Below the pieces are notes generated by a model, which was given only the letters and a program-made list of their open reading frames with translations, did no database searches and was not told the DNA's origin. Made by a program: the position numbers and the translations under genes. From Conoideocrella luteorostrata (lineage: Eukaryota; Ascomycota; Sordariomycetes; Hypocreales; Clavicipitaceae), in NCBI GenBank assembly GCA_032433595.1, contig JASWJB010000029.1:124001-188000 (forward strand): 64,000 nt of DNA. The letters run 5' to 3'. Below are positions 54,804 through 64,000 of this stretch, piece by piece (the stretch's first letter is position 1; each line of letters begins with the position of its first letter).

Positions 54804-57800
54804 CTATAGCTATCTTAACATGTGACATAAAGTTTACTAGGTAATATATAAAGTAAGTTAATTCTAAGTATTGCTAAACTTTTTATTTAGCTAAATAATA
54901 ATTATAGAATCTTAAATATGTAGTTAGCTATTATAATAAGGAGCTAAATATAAAACTAAATTTATAGGAGAGTTTTATAAAGCTAAAAATATTAATTAAT
55001 GAAAGTTAAGACAGCTTGCCTGCTTCCGGAAATGGTAGTCTTGGCCCACCGAAAGCGGCTCCAGCCGTGTACCCCTCCAGTTTCTCTTTTCCCCATCTCT
55101 AGTCCCTCTCCACCGCAACTACTCCGTACATGTCCTTCCATTAACACATTACTTTCCCATATCTCGAAACAAGACAGCAATCATTGTTACAGCTACATAC
55201 AAGGCCAACATTTCGCGCCTTGCCGCCTATACCACGATACTTCTAGCAGCTCAAAGTCAATCCACATCCTGTGGGCTGGCATGATGTCCGGTGCGCGACC
55301 TGGCCCACCCCACCACCGCCCTCTGAGGCGACGGTCGAACGAACAGACCAACATCACGCGCACGGAACAGCGGAGCCGACTCGATGCGATTAGATACCCT
55401 TAGCTGAGTCCTATTTAAAATTACTCAAAGAGGCAAAAGTGGTCCTGCGCATGTTCTCGAATTTCCTCTGCAGGAAAGCGGGGACGGATACTCAGGATGC
55501 CGGCCTGCATGTCATGTCTGCACCTTTTGTCACTTTCTCGGGCACTCTGATGTGGACTGCAGAATGGAAATGAAAGATTGTCAGCTACATGCGACGAACA
55601 CTCATGGAGACGCCGAAATTGCGACACGCCTGGAACACAGCTGGGGACATGGCCTCCAATGACAGGGGTCACACTGGTCTTACGTGGGCTTAAAAGCGGG
55701 CAAAGGTCCAATCCACTTAATCTGCCTCGCTATTAAACGCACAATCACGCTGACCGACATGCAATTACGCAAGAGATGGGATTTAGCCTGCTCCTTACCC
55801 AGCGGGGAAGGCTCCGCACGGAGTTGACGAGCAAATATAATACGTGGTTGCTAGGATAAAGGAAAGGCGATGACGACGCAGCACTGGCGGCGGAGAGGAT
55901 AGGCTCACACTCACTAACCTAAGAGCATAAGACGTTAGCTATCAGCGTTGCCCATTTTGCCTCAAAATGAGTGCTTGGTTTGCGGCCAAGGGCGCCGGCT
56001 TCTTGTCACGGTGACATTGGTTCTTCAACCAAGCTGATGCCGAGGTAATGAGGCAACTGGGCAACAGGGTGCTCAGATAAGATTACGCAGGGGCCTGGGT
56101 AGCGAGACGCGAGTCAAGGCACAAGCTCGCTGCCGACGAGCTGGTGGTTTCCCGTGGCTTAATTCATCCTGATGCATAACTCCCGCAGCCACAGGATAAG
56201 CTCTGCGGGCGCTGGGCTCCGGCCTCTTGCATCTTCATTCGCATCTACAACCTTCTGCATGCCGTATTTGCCTCTCTTGTCAAATACTGTGAGTTCTTTT
56301 GGGCCTCGCGCAAGGTATTGACATATGGACTGAACCCGGACAGGAAACACGAAGCCTTGCGCGTGAGGGGCATACGAGTTGCCGCGCCAGAGACCTCATG
56401 CCACGGGCGGAGTTGCTCCATACCAGGCGGTTGCAATTGCATCCTTCTCGGTTCTGCCAGTATCTCATTACGCAATTGACAGAGCATCGACGCGCACAAG
56501 ACCAATACGCACTGGCTTGGGAGCCACTGTCATATGACGAGTCAAGAGTGATGATGGCGAGGCAATGGAAAAAGGGATAATGGGCTTGCAGTAGCGCGTA
56601 TGGAAAGATGGGAGCATAACAGCCCCAGCCACAAGCGTTCACATCGAAGGCGAGGGTTTGTTACCACATCAGGATCAACTCGTGAATTCTCCGGACACAC
56701 GGCAAGTCTGCAGCAACGACTTGTTCACTTTTGACCCTCAAACGCAGGAAGCGACATATGAAGCGTTTCGGAGAGGCTCAAATCGTCTCCGTGGGGCAGG
56801 GTGCAAGTATATGCATTCGGACTGACCCCGGGACATACTTAACAGCCCGGTTCATTGACAGATCTCGGATGGTCTAGTAACTACTGACCGGGGCAGGTGA
56901 GTTCGAGATTGCATCATCAGCACTGATGCAAGTGTGGCTCAATCGGGCCTTCTGTAGACAACCGGCTGGATGCTTCCGCCTGGTAACCTCCTTGCTTGCC
57001 ATTTGTGAGGCGTTGAGTTATGCCCAGTTTCAGAGGCTTGCAGATGCAGTCAGCCACGCCCTACAACTATGTGTTAGCCGGCCACTTGTACGCGGTTGGT
57101 TTGACGCGTGCAATCGGAGAGGACGAGATCTGCAACACTTCGAGGACTATGATGTTGGTCAAGTTGTCAGTTCAGCAAGATAAGGACAGGGGTGATTTCA
57201 ATCCCTAACTTTACGAGAGACGTGCACCTCGGTGGCCGGATTAGTACCTCCGTGAAGAAGGAGGGGGGGGGGGAGGCTTAAGGGTGAATAGTATGGAAGT
57301 AATCTGGTCGTACGGCTTTCTCCTCCTGACCTAACTTGGTAATGCGAAGGTCGCTTCACAACGTCTTGCCGCTGGAGGTGCAACTAGCATCTGCGGGCGG
57401 GGAAGTTGGCCAATGGATAAATGTCGAGGACATTCAGCCCTCAGTGCCGAGCTCTTTTCAGTTGACCTCCCATTTTAACGTATCAACTACCCAGTTCACT
57501 TGCGCTACGGCTGCTCCCCTTAAGTTCGAATCCTACGATCCTGTCTCTCGAAAGCCACGCAAGCCAAAGCGAATAGCTTCTGCTGCACCCAGAAAGCATT
57601 ATGGGGATAATACGCAAGCTCGGCATGATGGGGAGGCCTCTTAGTCCGTCGCGGAAGGCTACTTGGAGATAAACAGTATGTTGCGAAAAGAAGCCCGTTA
57701 AGAAAACCTTTGGTCCCTGCTAACACACCGGAGACCAGGAAGATGTGATGACCGTTAATCTGACCAACCTTAGTGTGTGCGATGACATAGAGTCCGCCCA

Positions 57801-57967
57801 GTGGCTCGTGGAAGCATTCTACGTTGTGTGGCAATGAAGTCCGAGGACATGCGAGTACTTTATCGAGCTAGGCGCCTTAACTTAACCAGTTGACTGAGAC
57901 ACCGGGGGCTAACCCAGGCGATATCTAGAATCAGGTAAGCCACTCTCAATACATTTTTACAGGAGGG
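54804..57967. other. Gene-poor 3.2 kb
   Basis: 54804-54990 is AT-rich. Beyond that, base composition returns to average, but no frame shows a family motif or intron chain. An 11-base G run is at 57263-57273. TACTCCGTA is at 55120. A GTTCGAATCC at about 57525 resembles a tRNA B box, but no A box or fold supports a tRNA. Confidence 0.5.
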
Positions 57968-58384
57968 GAGGCTAATAACCAACACCTAGACTCTGTACTT
58001 ATGGCGGAAGCCGACCCGCACACACGGGTTGACGGAATTGCTCCGACACTTATTACCCAGGTCTCTCTCATAGCGGTGATGGACCTTACTGTGGATGGTG
58101 CCAATGATGTGGCCCTGGCGGCGATGCGCCAACACAAAGCTGCTACCACCACACAATTGCCAGATCTTTAAAGGCTCAGTGCTCAGCGGCGTGGAGGTGG
58201 GACCGTCGCCTCTATCTCCTCACTCGCTTTGAGCATATCTCCCTCCACACCTGAGGATACTGGAAGTCTATCTCTAGAGAGTCTATTCAATGATAAGACG
58301 AGTTTTCAACATTGGCTAGATGCGGAACAACAGCAAGACTCTTCACTAAGCTCCAAGGGGTTAAATCGACTACTTGACGATTGA
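57968..58384 (+). pseudogene. Unidentified coding-like frame with one TAA
   Basis: A single frame reads HLDSVLMAEADPHTRVDGIA, IAVMDLTVDGANDVALAAMR, TAA at 58169, then TVASISSLALSISPSTPEDT and SFQHWLDAEQQQDSSLSSKG to a TGA at 58382. Composition is protein-like (Ser/Asp-rich, ending DD). No family recognised; it could be the tail of a regulator or a retroelement structural protein. Confidence 0.35.
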
Positions 58385-58466
58385 TGACAGCGGGTATGAT
58401 AGCAGTTCTTAGGACCAACGGGAAGCGAAGAGACTAAAACTATCCTCTACTGCTGAATGTGGAACC

Positions 58467-59117
58467 TTGCTGTGCGAGCCAGATGTTTGCAAGAGGCCTT
58501 GGCGCCGGCCGAACGATACAGTTACTGCTCAAGATGCGTCTCGTCAGTTGCTACCAACTCGTCACATCGAGGGCAACCCCATCAAACCCTCTGCAAGCAT
58601 TCACCTAGGGGCGGCCGCTTGTTTTCCAAGACGCCCTGCTGTGAAATTCGCTACTCGTGGAGATGTTACGACAAGTCAATCTCACGTTGACGCACTCTGG
58701 CCGCCACCGCCCATGGGTCTACCAGCAGCGGTACGATTCAGGGGAGGGCAAGAGACAGATCAGAGTGGGCAATGCAACTCATGCGCAATTTTCCGCGCAG
58801 CCCTCTTCGAAACGCTGCCCTTGCTACACCATCTATCACATACGGCCGTTTCGAACACACCACGGCACGTCCAGCCTAGGAGCAACGTCTCGAAGCGGCG
58901 CTATAACCTGTGCAAGCGACCTATGCCCCTTGAGAATGGTTGCGAGGACTCGGATAACAATCCTGTTGGTTACATGGACAAGCACTGCAATGGGAGTGAT
59001 GATGGTGGCATCCTTAGTGATAAAAACAAAGACGATGACTCCCTGAGCGATACGGACAAAAGTAGGAACGGTTTGTTAAGCGCCGTCGGTGGTCTGACCT
59101 TGAAGAAAGACGACTAA
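58467..59117 (+). CDS. Doubtful ORF, 216 residues, acidic C-terminus
   Basis: Open frame whose last third (GSDDGGILSDKNKDDDSLSD) is acidic and protein-like, while the first two thirds look random. No family, no intron evidence. It may be the end of a decayed gene continuing from the frame at 57968-58384. Low confidence. Confidence 0.25.
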   Translation: MLCEPDVCKRPWRRPNDTVTAQDASRQLLPTRHIEGNPIKPSASIHLGAAACFPRRPAVKFATRGDVTTSQSHVDALWPPPPMGLPAAVRFRGGQETDQSGQCNSCAIFRAALFETLPLLHHLSHTAVSNTPRHVQPRSNVSKRRYNLCKRPMPLENGCEDSDNNPVGYMDKHCNGSDDGGILSDKNKDDDSLSDTDKSRNGLLSAVGGLTLKKDD

Positions 59118-59329
59118 AGCATGGAAGAGGGAGAACAAGTCGAAATGGTGGATCGCTTCCAAACTAAATAGAACGGTATCGGCAGTCAAACAGCAGTGGC
59201 GCAAAATGAGTGTAGAGAAGAGCTAGTATCAGCCATGCAAACTCCATCGATTCTAAAACGACCACCTGATCACGCAAGGCACACTTGACGCCAGATAGGT
59301 AGCAGCTTCCTATGCGGCAACCCTCCCAG
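59118..59329. other. Spacer, nothing recognised
   Basis: No supported feature. Confidence 0.4.
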
Positions 59330-59860
59330 CCATTTGGTAATCATAAAGAACCAACCTCACCGTCTTCTTTCCACCCAAGTCTGCCACCTTAGCCATCTTG
59401 GGGGCGTCATTACTCTTAAAGTTCATGCTCTTACAAACATAACGCTCATCGTCGTAAAATCGCCAACGGTACTGAAACACCGACTCAGTGGCAGGCGGGT
59501 ATTGGCGAACCAGGCCCCTTTAGCAGGTTGCAACCGGAGGCCACTCATATTCTTCCAGACCAAATGTATCCCAAATGGCAAATTGTCCGAGATCGGGTTG
59601 AGACCTGCTGACACGTTGGCTCGACGGTGTCTTGGGCCAACATAAACCAGCACCCCTCGTGCGGAACGAAGGCAAGCACGCGGAGAGTTGGTGGAGCTGG
59701 AGGACTGGCTGTTGTTTCTGCTGTGGATAGCCTTGACGACTTCGAAGCAGTGGTTACAGGTGCGTGATGGGCCGGCGCGAGGGTTGAAGTGGGCGGGTTG
59801 TGTTGGTCAAGCGGGAGGACGGCGCTGGAGTGCCAGTCGCAGAAGATTTTGCCGCACTTG
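59330..59860 (-). pseudogene. Unidentified minus-strand coding relic
   Basis: The minus strand reads VLVYVGPRHRRANVSAGLNP, FGIHLVWKNMSGLRLQPAKG, and after a frame change near 59490 YRWRFYDDERYVCKSMNFKS and GGKKTVRLVLYDYQMAGRVA to a stop near 59330. Composition strongly suggests former protein coding. No family recognised. Confidence 0.4.
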
Positions 59861-61266
59861 TGGGGACTTCATCTATAAGGGTGACAGAGGTGCAGACTGT
59901 ATGCAAGGTTGCGGAGATGGCCTCAAACTTGTGGAAATGCTTGGTGCTCCACTAGAAAGACGGACAGCAATCTGGTCGATTATGTTGATTAACCGAGGCA
60001 TCAGGCTCATCGGCATTCTTGACATTACCTGGCCAATTGTTAGCCGTTGACAAATCACAAGTCCGCCTCGAATCTGGCAGGAGTGGATTCTAGGTTCTAA
60101 CCTATACAGCATGGGCCTACACAACTGGGTACGAGTATTTATAGCTGTACTACATCTCAGCATTTGTCAAGCCTGTCCTGGCCGTTCTCTACTTCTGTAT
60201 ACCGATCATGACACGTCCATGTTATGTGCATTTGAGCACGTTCCCAAGAAATCAGTCTGATCATTTTGGCTGCTTGTATTGTCATTGACAAGCTATAAAT
60301 ACGATATAGAGAATGTGTGTGATGTCCATGCATAGATGCTTGCTTGCCCACATTTGGTGTCGCTCGTCCATCCGGTGAACAAATTGGCACTCGATTTTAT
60401 TCTCGTTGAGGGTAATCAGGACTCGACTTTTTGCTTTCCTTGTATTTTAGATGACATAGAATGTCTAGAGCTTGATCCTGTGTAGTCGTTACCAGCGAAG
60501 CGTGCCGACACTGTCGATGACAAGAGCCAAGCAGGAGTGAGGCTAAACGAGATGTTCGGTTAAAAATAAAATAAAACATTAGCAGCATATATAGTCACAC
60601 TGCCAGCGCTTGAAGTAGGCCATTCTTCTTTCACTTCTTCTTTCTCTGTCATTCATTCACCCGGCTATTCTAGAAAACACTTCTCTTTTTCCTTTGTCCG
60701 TTGCTGGAGCCTTTCACAGTACCGCGTCGGGGCACGTGCGCATTCGCCTATGGCCCAGAATTGTCGAACAGTCTTCAATCTCTTGGGGCCAAGGCGACTG
60801 ACCACTTAGGATTTCGGTATGCTCATCGAGTCTTAGTATGAACTGCTACCCTCGTGTGTATTCGAAACTCGGAGTTTTCTGCATATTGCCCATCGATGTG
60901 CTAATAGTTGTCCCAGCACCAAGGCAGTGAACACCCCGGCGCACGAGAAAGGAAAACACAAGCTAAAGGCGAGGTATGAAGTAGGGCTTGGAGAAATTTA
61001 GGAGATGATCAAGTGTATATCTCATGTACTTGATAGTAATGACGCCCATGTCGGTGTCTTGCGGGTTATGCGAAATCTGAGCCGCTTGGACGGTTGAGTC
61101 TCCTTACTTGCTCAGTTATAATACATTGAGATATATTATCCTCAAGATACTGTTGTTTTCGCGAATGTCCCTCTCGCAATCATCACTTCTATCTTTTACT
61201 CAACCATGGCTGGGAGAGTTCTGGATGTGGCATGAGCACCTGCATCAGCATCGGGGTAGGGGATGA
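59861..61266. other. Gene-poor 1.4 kb
   Basis: No gene supported. A pyrimidine-rich CTTCTTTCACTTCTTCTTTC tract at about 60627-60650 would suit a promoter but has no gene after it. Confidence 0.45.
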
Positions 61267-61521
61267 GAAGAAGACAGACGAAGCCGACAGCTTCGGGGAG
61301 TCTCTAGGTACAAACACGCATACCTGCTCAGGTTCAAGAAGGGGCCAGATGATGCGGCTAAAATTAGGCGTGTCTTTGAACAACAAACAAAAATCACAAA
61401 GACTCAGTTAATCAGCCAGGGCTTCTCTATTACGGCTGGTATATACATCGAGGGATCTGCTAACCCGACTGTGTCCGTCGAGTTACAGCGCCCCGCCGCT
61501 GGACACACAGTGGTCCTCACG
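61267..61521 (+). CDS. Unidentified exon-like frame ending at a GTAAGT donor
   Basis: The frame is open from 61267 to a TAA at 61522 and reads YKHAYLLRFKKGPDDAAKIR, RVFEQQTKITKTQLISQGFS and ITAGIYIEGSANPTVSVELQ. It has no ATG. A GTAAGT overlaps its end at 61521. The protein-like composition suggests a real internal exon or relic; I could not place neighbouring exons. No family recognised. Confidence 0.35.
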
Positions 61522-61524
61522 TAA

Positions 61525-62046
61525 GTGTTAATTTTACCGACACAGTTGGTCAGCAGCAGGGCCATGCCAGAGCATTGCCGACGTCCTGCTATCCAGCCCA
61601 CCTCTCGCCCTGTCACGTTTCCATCTGCTGAATCTAGACAAGCACAACTAAAAACACTAGCCATCGCACCTCCAAATACGGTGGGAGGAGACCATCTTCG
61701 CCAACCCCGTCGGTTACGTCTTCTACCGAGATAAGCTCTGTGCAAGGACTTCACACGGCACCTGTCGCAAAAAGAAGATTACAATCCGGCGACACGTCAT
61801 GTTATATCCTAAACGTTGACAGCTTCAGCCGACCACTTCTCTCGAGATGTAGCCAGTCACTTTCAATGCAGGCAATGATGTTATCTGCCCCGTCCAAGTA
61901 AATCTAGATTCAGCGAAAATTCCAAAATGGCGACAACTACTCATCTACTTCCCACGCCAAAACCCTCGTCTCCTTGCCCTTCATCTTCCTCTCCACAAAC
62001 GCCTGCATGTCCGACTTCTCCGGTTCATCCATCACATCCAATCTCT
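61525..62046. other. Spacer, nothing recognised
   Basis: 3' flank of the APH-type pseudogene. No supported gene. Confidence 0.4.
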
Positions 62047-63336
62047 TCACCCAAGCATCTTCCAGGGATACCCCAGTTCCCCGAAGAATCGTGAATCCAG
62101 CTCCCGCCAAAAGATGGCGTCAAATGCAAAACTCTTCCGCGCGCCGTAAATAGCCCAAAAATCCCCACTCTCCCAGCTCGCCTTCATTTTGGGAGAAAGC
62201 CTCTGGCCCTCCTCTAGCAAGCCCGACGCTACAGCACTGTCCTCAGCGTTTGTCATCGCTTTTAAAAATGTCTTCAGACGGCTCCCATATGTATTTGTCC
62301 AGTTTTCAACGCCATCTGGCCAGTACTCTGGCTGTTCAAGGAGCAACCACCCCTGAGGTGCAAAGGAGAACTCGGCTGGCGCAGCGTATGTAAATTTCCA
62401 GTCTACGACCCCAACGATTTGCATGTCCGCGTCCAGCAAGATGTTTGACGGCAGGAGGTCGTCACACCAAAGTTTAAACGATCCATTAGCGTGCGCATCG
62501 GATGTTAGTTTGCGTTGCCTGGCGAGTCTGCGGAATAAATGTCTGGCGATGTACTTGCGCCGGCAATCGGTCTCAGAGTCAACCGCGTCGTTTCTCTGGA
62601 GCATTAGATGGTCAATATGGAGCTCCGCCAAAGCCTCGAAGTAGTCGAATGAAGAGCTGAAAGTTGCGTCCGGTAACTTATCCCGCGCTAAAGTCCCCAG
62701 CCTTACCAGCTCATTCATGTGAATAGAGAGAGGACGACGCCGCACCTCCCATTTAGATTCATCAATCTCCTCGAGAGAACCTATGTTATGAAATTCCAGC
62801 TTTGATAGCTATAGAAGGACATCTACAAGTTGGCGGTAAAGCATTTCGAGCATATCTGGGCTGACATGCGGGTTAAGCCGTGGCCGGTCCCGCCAATTTA
62901 GTTCAGGCATGTTGAGCACCTTACCGACGTCGGTCTCGTGGTTAATATATTCCATGATAATGAAAGGGCCAAGTCCAAGCGGACTTTCTTCTCTCGTTCC
63001 CCAGTGTAGAATGAAAGTTACAGGTATGGAAGTGTTATCCTGGATGAATTTAATGGCAGCGACCTCATTCTGGATCTTCTCCTCAGGAAACATAGGGCAG
63101 CCTGGCTTAGGAAATCGGATCACGGCTGAGCCTCCGTCTTGAAACTTCATGCGGAAATTGATGTTGAATGCACCGGCTTTGGGATCGCACATCTCTGTAG
63201 GGATGCCTTGCCGGTGTTTGACGATGAAATCGCCGATTGCTCGGAGAGGTTTCTTTCAGAATAGCTTTCACCCAAGCGCTTTCGATATTTGGCTTTCTTC
63301 CCACGCGACATCGTCGAAATTCATTCGCGGCTCCAT
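62047..63336 (-). pseudogene. APH-family phosphotransferase pseudogene
   Basis: From ATG at 63336 (MEPRMNFDDVAWEESQISKA) the frame soon hits two TGA codons around 63270-63255. The neighbouring frame reads AWVKAILKETS there, implying two compensating indels. The original frame resumes with RAIGDFIVKHRQGIPTEMCD, GAFNINFRMKFQDGGSAVIR, GPFIIMEYINHETDVGKVL. A TAG at 62811-62809 replaces what is probably Gln between VDVLL and LSKLEFHNIG. It then continues FKLWCDDLLPSNILLDADMQ and IVGVVDWKFTYAAPAEFSFA to the end. APH catalytic features are the DxxxSN loop and VVDW. The usual HGD is CDD here. Non-functional as it stands; it is about 430 codons, the usual length for this subfamily. Confidence 0.82.
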
Positions 63337-63436
63337 TTTGTCTGTGTCGTTTTGATGTCAAGGTAGATGTTCAAATACTGGTATTAATGCCAAGGCTTAA
63401 AGCAAGCGTGGTGAGCATACGACCCTGACGTGTTTG

Positions 63437-63675
63437 TGTTGGATTACACGGGTGTGTGTGGACTGGATGTGTGGATGCACGGGATGTGCAAGGAAGGTTA
63501 CGTGGCCTCTGGGCCTAAGGCAGGAATTCAGGACGGAAGTGTCTCAGATTATAGGGGTATTTATAGGGGGATTTGGACGAGGCCGTCAGACGGGGGATTC
63601 TGCATCCATCATCAAAGTAACACAGCTGGTCCCAACAATGCAAACAAATTTGAACTTCTCCTATCAATTCTAACA
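63437..63675 (-). mobile_element. Solo LTR, 239 bp, with 5-bp target-site duplication
   Basis: Inverted copy of the LTR at 34767-35006. It starts TGTTGGATTACACG and ends CAATTCTAACA (one C-to-T change from the expected terminus). It is flanked by GTTTG on both sides (63432-63436 and 63676-63680). The TATA element lies on the minus strand. Separate target duplications show that the two LTRs come from independent insertions. Confidence 0.92.
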
Positions 63676-63680
63676 GTTTG

Positions 63681-64000
63681 CTGATCAGGGCTTGTTAGGC
63701 ATTGTTTGGCTAGCAGAGGGACCAGTCCCCCCACTGCCGGATCAAAGGCTCGAGCCAATAGGATTCACACTTTGCAGACAGCAAGGGATATTATAATATA
63801 TCTTGACTTTCTACTCCGTAACGCCAAGAGCGATTATTCCTCGACAGGTTTCTACTACAGTTTCTGCCACTGTGGGCCGCACAAAGATCACGTGACCATT
63901 AAGTCTTTGTAAGTGCAGTCAACAAACCATTGGTATTTCTTAACCCTTTCATCACCCACCAGTCAATTAATACATTATCATGTCACCTCAGCCAGTCTTA
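63681..64000. other. Right edge, no gene recognised
   Basis: No supported gene. TACTCCGTA at 63812. Confidence 0.4.

Noticed and set aside
54999..55403. 134-codon plus-strand open frame
   Set aside because: Ser/Pro/Arg-rich, no motif, follows an AT desert without promoter-like features; judged non-coding.
56280..56642. Long minus-strand open frame rich in Cys and Arg
   Set aside because: Overlaps open frames on other phases and strands and has no recognisable motif.
57520..57535. GTTCGAATCC resembling a tRNA B box
   Set aside because: No A box or cloverleaf could be formed around it by eye.

Overview
The window is genomic DNA of a filamentous ascomycete fungus, most likely a member of the Pezizomycotina. 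The evidence is short introns of about 42-150 nt with GT..AG ends and CTNAY-type branch points, a Zn2Cys6-type regulator, HeLo-like, DUF6594, FunK1 and FSH1 family proteins, fungal NLR receptors, solo LTRs, and decayed copies that carry C-to-T/G-to-A style damage resembling RIP. The species cannot be named from the sequence alone. No tRNA, rRNA or complete transposase/retroelement gene was recognised.

Layout. 1-3.2 kb: 3' part of a fungal_trans regulator (+) and a convergent aldo/keto reductase (-). 3.2-8.2 kb: gene-poor, with a short degenerate repeat cluster and a relic of a DUF7924-like gene (-). 8.2-9.6 kb: a HeLo-like domain protein (-). 9.6-16.7 kb: gene-poor, with a C2H2 zinc-finger pseudogene. 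16.7-17.6 kb: an orphan gene with one intron. 20.2-25.3 kb: an intact six-exon NLR-type receptor (alpha/beta-hydrolase, NACHT, beta-propeller). 27.1-30.5 kb: a diverged direct repeat of about 0.4 kb flanking a DUF6594 gene broken by one stop. 31.3-34.6 kb: a PNP-NACHT-ankyrin NLR whose N-terminal domain is intact and whose remainder carries 14 TAA/TAG stops in one unbroken frame. 34.8-35.0 kb: a solo LTR with a perfect target-site duplication; its inverted partner is at 63.4-63.7 kb. 35.4-39.0 kb: HeLo-like and DUF7924-like relics. 39.7-40.9 kb: a single-pass membrane protein. 41.9-51.7 kb: a mosaic of small genes, kinase-like pseudogenes, an F-box gene and an APH-type gene, with three copies of a ~200 bp TATA-containing upstream cassette. 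53.5-54.4 kb: an FSH1-type serine hydrolase. 54.4-64 kb: mostly decayed sequence ending in an APH-type pseudogene and the second solo LTR.

The genes do not form a metabolic pathway. What unites them is incompatibility/immunity-type architecture (two NLRs, one intact HeLo-like gene plus a relic, and several kinase/phosphotransferase-like genes) inside a repeat-rich, partly RIP-damaged compartment. This looks like an accessory region where receptors and kinase-like genes are duplicated and inactivated. Genes that look intact are the aldo/keto reductase, the HeLo-like gene, the orphan at 16.7 kb, the lipase-NACHT-propeller NLR, the membrane protein at 39.7 kb, the 194-residue CxxC protein, the F-box protein, the APH-type protein and the FSH1-type hydrolase.
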